Origin: Hymenobacter caeli
GTDB lineage: Bacteria > Bacteroidota > Bacteroidia > Cytophagales > Hymenobacteraceae
DNA: 64,000 nt
Direction: 5' to 3'
Assembly: GCF_013294115.1 (NCBI RefSeq)
Contig: NZ_JABSNP010000002.1
Coordinates: 186,001 to 250,000, forward strand
Each line of letters opens with the position of its first letter. Positions within the stretch are counted from its first letter, which is position 1. Both the position numbers and the translations under genes were made by a program. Below the pieces are notes generated by a model. It saw only the letters and a list, made by a program, of their open reading frames with translations. It was not told where the DNA came from and ran no database searches. Of the stretch, positions 9,274-18,595 are shown in pieces.

Positions 9274-11295
9274 CTACTTCAATATGGTGACCGAGCCGGT
9301 CTGGCGCACGGCCTGGCCGGTTTCGTCGGTTTGATCGAAGCGCCACACGTACACGCCGTTCACGGGGGCGTGGCCGTTGATGGTGCCGTCCCAGGTGGCG
9401 GCGCGGTCGGTGGCGCGGAACACCTGCTGGCCGTTGCGGTCCACGATAACCAGCACGAAATTCTGCAAAAACCGGCCTTTTATTTCGAACACGTCGTTCA
9501 GGCCGTCGCCGTTGGGCGTGAAGGCGTTGGGCAGCAGCAGGCGGGTGCGGCGCGTGAGCGGGGCCACGCTGGAGTAGCTGAACGTACCCGCCGGAATGCC
9601 CGCCCCGCTGATTTGCAGGCGGTAGCGCAGCACCTGGCGGTCGGCGGGCGGCGCGGCATCGGTGGCACTCAGCGCGGCGGTGGGGGCCGCCGTGGCCAGC
9701 ACCGTGCCGTCGGGGGCCAGAGTTTGAAGCGCGTAGCGGGCCGGCTGGCCCGGGTCGGGCCCGGCGAAGGCCGTCCAGCTCAAACCCACCGTATTAGCGT
9801 CGTCGTCGAGGGCCCGGGCGGTGAGGATGCTCGGGCAGGCCGCGTTGCTTTCGGCCGATGCATTGCCGCACACGTCGGTGAAGCGCACCGAGTAGCACAC
9901 GGCCGCCACCGCCGCGCCCGGGGCCCCGCCGGTGGAGTCCGTCACCGCCCGCCCGGTGGTAGTGGTGAGGAAATCGGTAGTCGGGCCGCCGCTGGGCTGG
10001 CGGCGGTAGCGCAGGCTGCCGCCGGCCGGCACGGGGCCCCCGGGCAATGCGGGCGTGAGCACCGCCAGGTTCTGGGCGTTGAAGCTGGCCACGAGCAGCG
10101 GCGCGGCCGGGGCCACGCCGGAGCTGGTGACGAGGCTGGCCTCGTTGGACACCACGGCCCCGCCGTCGGTGCTCACGCGGTAGGTGTAGCGGGTGCCGCA
10201 CACCACGTCGGCATCTTCGAGCCCGCCGGCTACGGGCACCGCGCTGCTGATGGCCACGCCATTGCGGGTCACGGCGTAGGGCCCCGGGGCGGGGTTGGCG
10301 TCGGCCAGCCGCAGCTGGTTGCGGCCCCCGGCCGAGGCCACGGTTAGGCTCAGGGTGTAGCGGACGGGCGAAACAGCGGTGCCCGTCTGGCAGTAGTCGG
10401 TGCGCAGCAGCTGGTAGCCGCCGGCCAGGGCCCCGGGCACCACCGCGGCGGTGCTGCCGGGCGGCACGTCGGCCACGGCCTGGAAGGGCCCGGCGGTGCC
10501 GGCCGGGGCCCGCTGCAACGTGTAGCGGTAGCCGGCCGGCAGCTGGTCCACGGCCAGGGTGGCGTCGCCGCCGGGCAGGGGGGCGCTCAGCGCGAGGCGG
10601 TTGAGGGCCGGCACCTGGGCGGGGGGCAGCACGGGGATGGACTGCGTATTGGTGCCCTGGCAGATGCCCGCCGGGTTGTAGGAGCCCGTCACGGTGATGG
10701 TGGTGGCCCCGAAGGACAGCGCCACCACTTGGGGCTGGTTGCGCTGGATGGGCACGGCGGGCCCGTTGGGGCCCGCCTGCACGGTGTAGCTGTCGTACAC
10801 GGCGTCGGTCACCGTGACCAGGGCCGAGCCGGCGGGGCAGGGGTCGATGCGGAACGGCGGCGGCACGGTGGCCGAGGCCACGAGCACGCGGGTGTAGAAG
10901 GTGCCCACCACGCCCCCGCCGGGCAGCACGGTGTTGGCGTTTTCCGAGATGGTGACCGGGCCGGCGGCGGCGGGCGTGTAGCGGTAGGTGGTGCTGGCCC
11001 CGGTGGGCGAAATCAGGCAGCCGGGCGGGTAGACGTCGGTGCCCGGCAGGGCGGTGTAGTAGGTCAGGTCGGCCGACACGTTGCGGCTGGCGCAGGGCAC
11101 GAAGCGCACCGCCCGGCCCACGCACAAGGCCTGCACTTCCTGCCCGGTGGCAGCGTCCACGACGGCAAACGGCACGCCGCCGCAGCCGGGAGGCGGGGGC
11201 TGGGCGCAGTTTTGGGCCAAACCTCCGCCGGGGACCAAGACCAGGGCCGCGCCTAAAAGCAACAGGAAAAAAGAACTGGGGAAAGTCAACTTCAT
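9274..11295 (-). CDS. Large secreted protein with T9SS type B sorting domain (gliding motility-associated C-terminal domain)
   Basis: 673 residues from the ATG at 11295, with signal peptide MKLTFPSSFFLLLLGAALVL ending near GLAQNC. The middle is Pro/Ala/Thr-rich with Ig- or fibronectin-like beta repeats and no catalytic motif. The last ~85 residues are a classic type B sorting domain: LPNAFTPNGDGLNDVFEI, then VDRNGQQVF, WDGTING and GVYVWRF. It is therefore exported by the type IX system and displayed on or released from the cell surface. A reading starting at 11352 adds 19 residues ahead of the signal peptide and overlaps the neighbour. The promoter at 11299-11306 suggests a leaderless message. 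Confidence 0.93.
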   Translation of the reverse strand: MKLTFPSSFFLLLLGAALVLVPGGGLAQNCAQPPPPGCGGVPFAVVDAATGQEVQALCVGRAVRFVPCASRNVSADLTYYTALPGTDVYPPGCLISPTGASTTYRYTPAAAGPVTISENANTVLPGGGVVGTFYTRVLVASATVPPPFRIDPCPAGSALVTVTDAVYDSYTVQAGPNGPAVPIQRNQPQVVALSFGATTITVTGSYNPAGICQGTNTQSIPVLPPAQVPALNRLALSAPLPGGDATLAVDQLPAGYRYTLQRAPAGTAGPFQAVADVPPGSTAAVVPGALAGGYQLLRTDYCQTGTAVSPVRYTLSLTVASAGGRNQLRLADANPAPGPYAVTRNGVAISSAVPVAGGLEDADVVCGTRYTYRVSTDGGAVVSNEASLVTSSGVAPAAPLLVASFNAQNLAVLTPALPGGPVPAGGSLRYRRQPSGGPTTDFLTTTTGRAVTDSTGGAPGAAVAAVCYSVRFTDVCGNASAESNAACPSILTARALDDDANTVGLSWTAFAGPDPGQPARYALQTLAPDGTVLATAAPTAALSATDAAPPADRQVLRYRLQISGAGIPAGTFSYSSVAPLTRRTRLLLPNAFTPNGDGLNDVFEIKGRFLQNFVLVIVDRNGQQVFRATDRAATWDGTINGHAPVNGVYVWRFDQTDETGQAVRQTGSVTILK

Positions 11296-11298
11296 GCC

Positions 11299-11306
11299 CA
11301 AAAATA
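11299..11306 (-). promoter_or_regulatory. Candidate -7 box (TATTTTTG) abutting a start codon
   Basis: On the minus strand this octamer fits TAnnTTTG. If the box spans -11 to -4 as in Bacteroides promoters, transcription would start at the A of the ATG at 11295, giving a leaderless mRNA. No clear -33 TTG is visible, which lowers confidence. Confidence 0.4.
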
Positions 11307-11348
11307 CGTGCGGCCCGGCCCAATACCCCGCCCGGCCACCCGGACTAC

Positions 11349-12410
11349 TCAAGCTTCCCAGGCGCGGCTGCGCACGAACGCCGCCGCCAGCCGCAGGGCC
11401 GGGTACGGGGCCTGGCCGGGGCCCGTGGCGGGCACCGCCGCCCGAAACGCTGCCAGCAGCCCGGTATAAGAGCCCGCCCCGGGCCCCGCTTCCCGCGCCT
11501 GGGCGGCGGCCAGCAGCTCCATACCCAGCAGCTGCTCGGCGTTTTCCACCAGCTGGCGGGTGCGCTGCGCCGCGTAAACATCTGTTTCTGCTTTAATGGA
11601 TTGGCTGGCCACCAAGCTGTGCGCCGCCAGCCCTGCCGCTCCAGCGCCCAGCGCCGCCGCCCACTGCCCGGTGCGGCCCGCCGAGGCCCGGCCCAGCGCG
11701 GCCACGGCCTCCGCCAGCGGCCCCAGCGCCGGGGCCAGCGGTACCGATGCGGCCCCCAGAGCCTGCTCCACAGCCGGCTCTGCGGCTGCCAGCGCCGCTA
11801 CTGCCGGGCCCATTGCATCTTCAGCAGTGTCCGGCGACAAGGCCCGCACCACCGGGACGGCCCCGAGCAGCCGCCGCGTGCGCAGCAGGGCGTCCACGGC
11901 GTAGGCCAGCGCGAGCGGCGCGCCGCGCCCCAGGGCGGCGGCCTCGCCGGCCCGCAGCGCCAGCGGGGCCCAGCTGAACAGGCTCAGGGCGTCGGCCGTG
12001 GCCAGGCGGTAACCCTGGTAGTTGACCTCGCCTTCGCCCAGCAGGGGCAGGGCCAGGTGGGCCCGGGCGGCCGCGTCGCCGCCCTGCTCAAACACCACCG
12101 GCAGCAGCTCACGGTTGTAGAGGGCCAGCAGACGCTCGGCGGTGCTCGTTGCCAGTCCAGCGGGCTGATTAACCAGCTGCTGCGCGGTCAACAACAGCAT
12201 CAGGCGCACCAACGGCTGGGGCACCTCAGGGCCCGTGCCGCAGGCCCCGGCCCGCAGCGCATCCAGCTCGGCGGCGGGGGCAGGGGCCCCGGCGGGCGCG
12301 AAACCGGCGGCCACCCCGGGAGCCAGGGCTACGGTTTCGCCGCTGGCCAGCAAGTCTGCCAGGGTAGTAAGGGTAAGGGGCGCGTCGGGCGCTAGCAAGT
12401 GGGCGGGCAT
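11349..12410 (-). CDS. Aromatic amino acid lyase (HAL/PAL) homologue lacking the MIO tripeptide
   Basis: 353 residues, against about 500 in histidine ammonia-lyases. Family-like segments are NRELLPVVFEQG, then HLALPLLGEGEV, and near the C-terminus TRQLVENAEQLLGMELLAAA. Between the first two, active lyases carry SVGASGDLAPLA, whose Ala-Ser-Gly cyclises into the MIO electrophile. Here only GDAAARA remains, so the cofactor cannot form. The NGT motif and the YS.RC.PQ region are also absent. It should be cytoplasmic and catalytically dead. It follows hisS by 33 bp, so the two are probably co-transcribed. A structural or regulatory role is possible but unproven. Confidence 0.78.
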   Translation of the reverse strand: MPAHLLAPDAPLTLTTLADLLASGETVALAPGVAAGFAPAGAPAPAAELDALRAGACGTGPEVPQPLVRLMLLLTAQQLVNQPAGLATSTAERLLALYNRELLPVVFEQGGDAAARAHLALPLLGEGEVNYQGYRLATADALSLFSWAPLALRAGEAAALGRGAPLALAYAVDALLRTRRLLGAVPVVRALSPDTAEDAMGPAVAALAAAEPAVEQALGAASVPLAPALGPLAEAVAALGRASAGRTGQWAAALGAGAAGLAAHSLVASQSIKAETDVYAAQRTRQLVENAEQLLGMELLAAAQAREAGPGAGSYTGLLAAFRAAVPATGPGQAPYPALRLAAAFVRSRAWEA

Positions 12411-12443
12411 GGAAACATCGGTAAAAAGCGGGCCGTGCTCCGG

Positions 12444-13910
12444 TTACTGCGCACCAACCAAGGCCGCCACCGCCGCTTCGGCCGAAAGCAGCTGCTCCTG
12501 GCCGGAGCGCATGTCGCGCAGCTTCACCTGGCCGGCGGCCCGCTCGTCGGGGCCCGCCAGCAGCAGGTAGGGGATGCCCTTCTGGTCGGCGTACTGGAAC
12601 TGCTTCTTGAGCTTCGCCGCGTCGGGGTACAGTTCGGCGGGCACGCCGGCGGCCCGCAGCCGGGCCAGCAGGGGCAGGCCCGCCGCCAGCGAATCGGCGT
12701 CGAACTGCGCCAGCAGCACCCGCGTCAGGGTGCCCGTAGTTTCAGGAAATAACTCCAGCTCTTCGAGGCAGTCGTAGAGCCTATCGACCCCGAACGAAAA
12801 GCCCACGCCCGACACGCCCGGCAGCCCAAAGGCCCCGGTGAGGTTGTCGTAGCGCCCGCCGCCGCTCACGCTGCCCATCGCCACGTTGTTGATTTTCACC
12901 TCGAAAATGCAGCCCGTGTAGTAGCTGAGGCCCCGGGCCAGGGTAGGGTCAAATTCGAGCCGGTCGAACTGCGCGAAGCCGGAGGCCTGGAGCAGGTCGC
13001 GCACCGCGGCCAGCTCGTTCAGGCCCCGGTAGTAGGCCGCGGCCGAGTCGTCGAAGTCGTCGGTGGGCTCGGCGGGGCCCGGGCGCTGGCCGTCGGGCTC
13101 CACGCCGGCCGTCACGAAGCCGACCAGCAGGCGCTCCAGCTTTTCTTCGTAGCTGCCCGCCACCGCCAGCAGCGCAAACAGCGTGTCGACGGTTGCGTCC
13201 TGAAAGCCTTTGGCCAGCAGCTCCTTGCGCACGCCATCGGGCCCGATTTTATCCAGCTTGTCGATGGCCACGAACAAATCCGTCTCTTTGCCCTCGCCGC
13301 CCAGGGCCTGGTAAATGTTGCGCAGCACCCCGCGGTGGTTGATTTTAATCGTAAAATCCACCAACCCTAATCCATTCAGCACCTGGGCCATCATCAGCAC
13401 GATTTCGGCCTCGCAGAGCAGCGAGTCGGTGCCCACCACGTCGGCGTCGCACTGCCAGAACTCGCGGTAGCGGCCGCGCTGGGGGCGGTCGGCCCGCCAC
13501 ACGGGCTGCATCTGGTAGCGCTTGAAGGGGAAGGCGAGCGTGTTTCGGTTCATGGCCACGTACCGGGCGAAGGGCACCGTGAGATCGTAGCGCAGGCCTT
13601 TTTCGGCGATTTTGGGCAGCACGGCGCGGGGCCCGGCGGCGAGGTCCTCCGGGGTCACGTTCGGGGTGATTTCGCCGCGGCGCTCCTTCACCAGGAAGTT
13701 GCCCGAATTCAGCACTTTAAACAGCAGCTGGTCGCCCTCGTCGCCGTACTTGCCGGTCAGCACCGAGAGGTTCTCCAGGGTGGGGGTTTCAATCGGCGCG
13801 TAGCCGAACTGCTCGAACGTGCGCCGGATGACGCCGAAAATGTGCTGGCGGCGGGCCACCTGGGCCGGGCCAAAATCGCGGGTGCCTTGCGGGATGCTGG
13901 GTTTTTCCAT
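12444..13910 (-). CDS. hisS: Histidine--tRNA ligase
   Basis: 488 residues, a class II synthetase that charges tRNA-His. Visible motifs are the N-terminal PSIPQGTRDFGP, motif 2 in KRYQMQPVWRADRPQRGRYREFWQCDAD, the histidine-A motif LARGLSYYTGCIFEV, motif 3 at GVGFSFGVDRL, and a C-terminal anticodon-binding domain (VLLAQFD...KQFQYADQKGIPYLLLAG). The internal stretch around residues 210-310 is longer than in E. coli, as is common in Bacteroidota. The only gene close behind it is the degenerate lyase homologue. The candidate -7 box at 13919 leaves a 5' leader of only about 5 nt. Confidence 0.97.
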   Translation of the reverse strand: MEKPSIPQGTRDFGPAQVARRQHIFGVIRRTFEQFGYAPIETPTLENLSVLTGKYGDEGDQLLFKVLNSGNFLVKERRGEITPNVTPEDLAAGPRAVLPKIAEKGLRYDLTVPFARYVAMNRNTLAFPFKRYQMQPVWRADRPQRGRYREFWQCDADVVGTDSLLCEAEIVLMMAQVLNGLGLVDFTIKINHRGVLRNIYQALGGEGKETDLFVAIDKLDKIGPDGVRKELLAKGFQDATVDTLFALLAVAGSYEEKLERLLVGFVTAGVEPDGQRPGPAEPTDDFDDSAAAYYRGLNELAAVRDLLQASGFAQFDRLEFDPTLARGLSYYTGCIFEVKINNVAMGSVSGGGRYDNLTGAFGLPGVSGVGFSFGVDRLYDCLEELELFPETTGTLTRVLLAQFDADSLAAGLPLLARLRAAGVPAELYPDAAKLKKQFQYADQKGIPYLLLAGPDERAAGQVKLRDMRSGQEQLLSAEAAVAALVGAQ

Positions 13911-13918
13911 TACGGCCG

Positions 13919-13926
13919 CAAAGGTA
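13919..13926 (-). promoter_or_regulatory. Candidate -7 box (TACCTTTG) for hisS
   Basis: The octamer matches TAnnTTTG on the minus strand, 8 bp before the hisS ATG. A TTG lies 16 bp further upstream (13943-13945), slightly short of the usual 17-21 spacing. The implied leader is about 5 nt. Confidence 0.5.
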
Positions 13927-14042
13927 CGGGCGGGGCCTAATGCAAAATTGGGCCGAAGAAACGACGAACGCGCCCAGCGGCCGCCCTTCGTTTCTCCGGC
14001 CCAATGCTACATCAATTCGGCGCATTGCGGTTATTCACCGCC

Positions 14043-15728
14043 CTACGGCTTGGCCGAATCGACCACCACGCGGGCGTCGCGGTTGGCCAGGGCCCAGGCG
14101 GTGTGGAAGATGAGCTGGTCGCGGCGGGCCATGGCCGGGAAGTCAATCTTGTCCACGTCGTCGGTGGGCTTGTGGTAGTCGGGGTGCAGGCCGCTGGTGT
14201 AAAAAATGACCGGCACCTTGTGCTTGGCAAAGTTGTAGTGGTCGGAGCGGTAGTAGATGCGCTCGGGGTCGGCGGGGTCGTTGTACTTGTAGTCGAGGGC
14301 CACGGGGTTGTACTGCTGGTTGGTGGCCTCGCTCAGGGTGTGCAGCTCGGAGCTGAGCTTGTCGTCGCCCACCAGGTACACGTAGTCGCCCTTGCCCAGG
14401 TGCACGCTGTCCACGCGGCCCACCATGTCGATGTTGAGGTCGGTGACGGTATTTTCCAGCGGAAACACCGGGTGGTCGGTGTAGTACTGCGAGCCCAGCA
14501 GGCCCTCTTCCTCGCCCGTGTTGGCCAGAAATAAAACGCTGCGTCGGGGCCCGTGGCCATCTTTTTTGGCCTGGGTGAAGGCCCGCGCCATCGCCAGCAC
14601 GCTCACCGTGCCCGAGCCGTCGTCGTCGGCCCCGTTGTACACCACGCCGTCCTTGGTGCCGAGGTGGTCGTAGTGGGCCGACACGACCACGATTTCGTCC
14701 TTCTTGTCGGTGCCTTCGAGGTAGCCCAGCACGTTTTCGGTCGTGAACGGCTCCTTCTTCTGCGGCGCCTGCACCGTGGCGGTGGCGGGCTTGAAAGGCG
14801 AGGCCACCGGCTTGCCGGCCTGGGCCACGGCCTTGGCGTACTTGGCCAGGCCGGCGGGCTTGGTGCCGAGCAGGGCCGCGCCCATCTCGGGCGACACGAT
14901 GAACAGGTTCTGGCCCCGGCGCGGCGCGGCGTCGGCGAAGGCCAGCTGCTCGCGGCCCAGCAGGCCCTGGTACAGCTTGGGGGCCGCGGCGAAGGCCTCG
15001 GCCGTGGGCTCGACGAAGAAGGTGGAGCGCGGCATGAGCGGCCGGATGGCCGGCGTGCGGGCCATCAGCTCGGGGAAGCCGGGCGTGCCGTACGGGCTGG
15101 GCTTGCCGTCTTTGCCCGGCAGCAGGGGCTGGCCTTTCGGGCCGAGGGGCTCGCCGAGCAGCATCACCAGGTCCTTGCCCTTCAAGTCGCCCAGCGCGGC
15201 GAAGTCGGCGTAGCCCGCGGTTTGGATGCCGTAGCCGGCAAACACGGGCTGCACGGGCGTGGCCGTGGCGAACGTGCCGTCCACGATGGCGTAAAAATCT
15301 TTGCCCAGCGCGTAGGTTTTGCCCCCCACCTGCACCGACGTGGCCGGGTCCACGCGCACGCGGTTCATCTGGAAGTGCTGGATGTAGGGGTTGTCGGAGC
15401 CGGGCACGGGGCCCGCCAGGCCGTCGGCCGCGAAGGCTTTGGCGAGGTAGTCGGCGGCCATTTTCTGGCCTTTCTGGCCGGTTTCGCGGCCTTCGTAGGC
15501 ATCCGAGGCCAGCACCGAGAGGTCCTGCTTCAGCCCGTCGGGCGTGATGGCGGCGGCGTAGGGCAGCGACCAGTCGGTGGGGGCCGCCGGGGGCGCGGGC
15601 GCGGCGGGCGGCGCGGCGCTGGCCCGGCCGGGCTTGGCCTTCACTTTGATTTTGCCGGTGGGCACCTGGGCGGCCACGGCCCCGGCGGTGAGGGCCAGGG
15701 CGGCGGCCAGGTAAATGGGTTTCAGCAT
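14043..15728 (-). CDS. Secreted M28 family metallopeptidase
   Basis: 561 residues from the ATG at 15728, with signal peptide MLKPIYLAAALALTAGAVAA. The N-terminal third includes a PA-type insert. The M28 zinc site is complete: SAHYDHLG (His and Asp ligand region), NGADDDGSGT, NTGEEEGLLGSQYY (catalytic Glu pair), DLNIDMVGR and a late SDHYNF with the final His. It is probably an aminopeptidase acting on peptides outside the cytoplasm. The upstream reading from 15854 adds 42 residues without a sensible signal. No neighbour on the same transcript is obvious; the TonB-receptor-like gene lies 176 bp upstream. Confidence 0.94.
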   Translation of the reverse strand: MLKPIYLAAALALTAGAVAAQVPTGKIKVKAKPGRASAAPPAAPAPPAAPTDWSLPYAAAITPDGLKQDLSVLASDAYEGRETGQKGQKMAADYLAKAFAADGLAGPVPGSDNPYIQHFQMNRVRVDPATSVQVGGKTYALGKDFYAIVDGTFATATPVQPVFAGYGIQTAGYADFAALGDLKGKDLVMLLGEPLGPKGQPLLPGKDGKPSPYGTPGFPELMARTPAIRPLMPRSTFFVEPTAEAFAAAPKLYQGLLGREQLAFADAAPRRGQNLFIVSPEMGAALLGTKPAGLAKYAKAVAQAGKPVASPFKPATATVQAPQKKEPFTTENVLGYLEGTDKKDEIVVVSAHYDHLGTKDGVVYNGADDDGSGTVSVLAMARAFTQAKKDGHGPRRSVLFLANTGEEEGLLGSQYYTDHPVFPLENTVTDLNIDMVGRVDSVHLGKGDYVYLVGDDKLSSELHTLSEATNQQYNPVALDYKYNDPADPERIYYRSDHYNFAKHKVPVIFYTSGLHPDYHKPTDDVDKIDFPAMARRDQLIFHTAWALANRDARVVVDSAKP

Positions 15729-15904
15729 GGGTGAAAGAAAAAAGGTGCTATCGTCGGCGAAAAGTACAAGCCAGGCCCGGAACGACGAAGCAGACGGGGG
15801 CCGGAAGGGCGGGCGCGGGCCCAGGAACCGTAAAAGCGGCCCACTCGCACTCATTACTGCTGCCCGCCAAAACGCAGCGGGAGCCGCGCTGGGCAGCCGG
15901 GCCC

Positions 15905-18376
15905 TTAGCCCCCAAACCCGCCGCCGCCGCTGGGGGCGTTGTCAATCTTTTTGCCGGGCTTGCTGGCCCCGATGTACCAGGTGAAGCCCAGCCACGCCAC
16001 GCGCGTTTCGTACTTGTTGTAGAGGCTGGTTTGCAGCTCCGGCGTGGCCAGCTCGGTGCGGCGCACCTGGGTGTTGAGCAGGTCGCTCACGCGGAAAGTG
16101 AGGGCCGCGCGTTCCTGAAACAGCTGCTGGCGCAGGGCCAGGTCGAGGCCGCCGGTGGGCAGCTGGCGGCCCTGGGCGGTGAGCACCGTGGAGCGGACAT
16201 TGCCCGTGAGCTGCACGTCGAGGCCCTTGCGGGGCGTGAAGTTGTTGGCCAGGCGGGCGGTGCCGGCCAGGGCCGAGCGGTTGGCGGCGTCGGCCGCGTT
16301 GGTGGCAATCTGGCTGCGGTAGACGGAGCCGCTGGCCGACACGCGCCACCACTTCGTCAGGGGCTGGGCCCAGGTCATTTCCAGGCCCAGGTTGGCGGTG
16401 TTGCCGTAGTTGAGGTACGTTTCCTGGGTCACCACGCCCACGTTGGCGGTGCGGGTGGCCAGCGTGTCGATGCTGCGCACCCGCTGGATGGCGTTTTGGG
16501 TGAAGCGGGCAAACACGGTGCTCGTGAGGCTGGCCCCGCCCGCCAGGTTCAGCTGGTGGCCCAGCTCCAGGTTGTGGCTGAATTCGGGCAGCAGGGCGGG
16601 GTTGCCTTGGCGGTAGTTGCGCGGGTCCTGGTAGAGCTGCAAGGGCAGCTGCTGCATGAAGTCGGGCCGGTTCAGGCGGCGGGCGTAGCTGAACTGCAGG
16701 CGGTTCTGGCCGGGCTCTTTGCCCAACTCGCGGGCCACCGTGGCGCTCGGGAAGAGGCTCACGTAGCTCCGGTTCACGCTGGCCCGGCCGTCGGTCAGGC
16801 CCCCGTTCAGGAAGGTAGCTTCGGTGCGCAGGCCGCCCTGGGCGCTCCAGCCGTGGCTGAGCTGCTGCGAGAAGGTGGCGTAGGCCGCCGGCAGCACCTG
16901 CGTGAAGCGGTAGTCGAACGAGTGGGCGGCGTCGGGCAGAAGCTCGCCGTCCGTGCCCGGCACTTGCATGGCGGTGCTGCCGCTGTTGCGGCTGCCCACC
17001 AGCTTCAGGCCGGTTTCGAGCTTGCCCTTGCCGCCGGCGGTGGGCCGGGTGTAGTCCGCCTGCCCGAAATAAATCTGGGCGTCCACCCGCTGGTCCTGCC
17101 GGAAGCCGGCGGGCGCGGGGCCCCCGGTCAGCGTCTGCGTCACCGGAATGGTGGCGCTGATGAGCACCGCGCCAGCGTTGGCCGTCAGCTCGCGGCCCTT
17201 GTGGGCGGCGTAGGTGCGGCGGTAGTCGGCCGAGGTTTCCAGCACCTTCACGTTCACGTCGGCCAGCTCCTGGCCGTACTGGGTGGTCACGGCGGGCGCG
17301 CCCACCGTTTGCTGGGTCAGCACCTGGTTGTCGGTTTCCGTCTGGTGCTCCAGGTGCGGCTGCACGCTCACGCTCAGGGTCTGCTCCGGGGTCAGGTCGT
17401 AGCTCAGGCCCAGGCTGAGGCCGTGGTTGCGGTTGCGCTGGCGGCCCTGGCCGGCCTGGGTGGTAAACAGGCCGGTGCCGTCGGGCAGCCGGGCCGTCTG
17501 GGTGCTGCTGGTGCGGGTGCGGTACACCTGGTCGTTGCCGTCGTAGCCCAGGTTCCAGGTGGCCTTGCCGTGGTGGCGGCTCAGGCTCAGGCTGGGGGCG
17601 TACTTGTCGCCGTTGGCCACGTTCAGGGCCGCCTGGCCGTTCCAGCCCTCTTTTTTGTCCTTCTTGGTGATGATGTTGATGACGCCGGCCCCGCTGGCGT
17701 CGTACTTGGCCGACGGGTTGGTCATCACCTCCACCTGGGCAATCTGCGAAGCCGGAATCTGGTCGAGGCGCGGGCCGGGGCCCCCGTTGCCGGTGCCGGC
17801 GGGCTTGCCGTCAATCAGGATGGTCAGGTTGCTCGAGCCGCGCAGGCTTACCGTGCCGGTGGCGTCCACGGCCACGGAGGGCACGTTTTGCAGCACGTTC
17901 ACGGCCGTGCCGCCCACGCTGCTCAGGTCTTTCTCCACGTTAATCACCGTTTTGCCCAGCTCCTGCTGCACAATAGCTTTCTGGGCCACTACCCGCACTT
18001 CGCCCAATTGGGTGGCGGCGGCGGCCAGCCGCAGGGGCCCCAGGGCCACGCTCGGGGCCTCGGCCGTCAGGGCCAGCACCCGGCGCTGGGGCTTGAAGTT
18101 CAGGGCCTGCGTCCGCAGAATGTAGCGGCCCAGGGCCAGGTGCTCGGCCCGGAACGTGCCGTCCAGGCCCGTTTGAGTGCCGGTCACCAGCGTCGAATCG
18201 GCGGCGCGCAGCAGCAGCACGTCGGCAAACGGCACGGGCTGGCCGCCGGCGGCTTCCTGCACGGTGCCGCTGACCTGGGCCGGGCCCGTTTGCTGGGCGT
18301 GGAGGCCCAGGGGCAGGGCCGTAAGGAGCAGGGCCAGGCCCCGCAAGGGCTGGCTGAGGCAAGGCAAGAATTTCAT
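15905..18376 (-). CDS. TonB-receptor-like outer membrane beta-barrel protein (OMP_b-brl_3 type)
   Basis: 823 residues. A signal peptide ends LGLHAQQ. A carboxypeptidase-regulatory-like beta domain follows (VSGTVQEAAGGQPVPFADVLL, about residues 35-110). A plug domain then contains VNVLQNVPSVAVDATGTVSLRGSS and ILIDGKPAG. The rest is a beta-barrel rich in aromatic/Gly strand pairs. It ends in a Gly-rich tail (GGGGFGG) rather than the usual terminal aromatic. Such proteins in Bacteroidota are TonB-dependent receptors of unknown ligand. No SusD partner is present, so a polysaccharide-utilisation role is not indicated. A promoter with both boxes lies about 190 bp upstream. Confidence 0.9.
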   Translation of the reverse strand: MKFLPCLSQPLRGLALLLTALPLGLHAQQTGPAQVSGTVQEAAGGQPVPFADVLLLRAADSTLVTGTQTGLDGTFRAEHLALGRYILRTQALNFKPQRRVLALTAEAPSVALGPLRLAAAATQLGEVRVVAQKAIVQQELGKTVINVEKDLSSVGGTAVNVLQNVPSVAVDATGTVSLRGSSNLTILIDGKPAGTGNGGPGPRLDQIPASQIAQVEVMTNPSAKYDASGAGVINIITKKDKKEGWNGQAALNVANGDKYAPSLSLSRHHGKATWNLGYDGNDQVYRTRTSSTQTARLPDGTGLFTTQAGQGRQRNRNHGLSLGLSYDLTPEQTLSVSVQPHLEHQTETDNQVLTQQTVGAPAVTTQYGQELADVNVKVLETSADYRRTYAAHKGRELTANAGAVLISATIPVTQTLTGGPAPAGFRQDQRVDAQIYFGQADYTRPTAGGKGKLETGLKLVGSRNSGSTAMQVPGTDGELLPDAAHSFDYRFTQVLPAAYATFSQQLSHGWSAQGGLRTEATFLNGGLTDGRASVNRSYVSLFPSATVARELGKEPGQNRLQFSYARRLNRPDFMQQLPLQLYQDPRNYRQGNPALLPEFSHNLELGHQLNLAGGASLTSTVFARFTQNAIQRVRSIDTLATRTANVGVVTQETYLNYGNTANLGLEMTWAQPLTKWWRVSASGSVYRSQIATNAADAANRSALAGTARLANNFTPRKGLDVQLTGNVRSTVLTAQGRQLPTGGLDLALRQQLFQERAALTFRVSDLLNTQVRRTELATPELQTSLYNKYETRVAWLGFTWYIGASKPGKKIDNAPSGGGGFGG

Positions 18377-18564
18377 GGTGAGTGAGTTGGGGCGGGCGCG
18401 CTACCGAAGTGGCCCTGGGTCCGGCAGCGGCCGCGGTTCCGCTGGGGTGAGGGCCGGGGCCAGTAGCGGCGCCGGGTTAGGGAGAAAGGCGGGCGGCAAA
18501 CCGCCGCCCGGTCGGCAGCCCGATTGGCTGCTCAGCGTCAACAGGTACTAGGCCATCGACAGAA

Positions 18565-18595
18565 CAAAGGTATGGTAGGTACTTTGTGATGCAAG
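18565..18595 (-). promoter_or_regulatory. Bacteroidota-type promoter for the outer membrane receptor
   Basis: The minus strand reads CTTG (18592-18595), a 19-bp spacer, then TACCTTTG (18565-18572), which fits TTG-N19-TAnnTTTG. Expected transcription starts near 18561, leaving a ~185-nt leader before the ATG at 18376. Confidence 0.65.

Noticed and set aside
15731..18385. 884-codon plus-strand frame opposite the outer membrane receptor
   Set aside because: The minus-strand frame has a signal peptide, plug and barrel; the plus-strand product is a low-complexity shadow.
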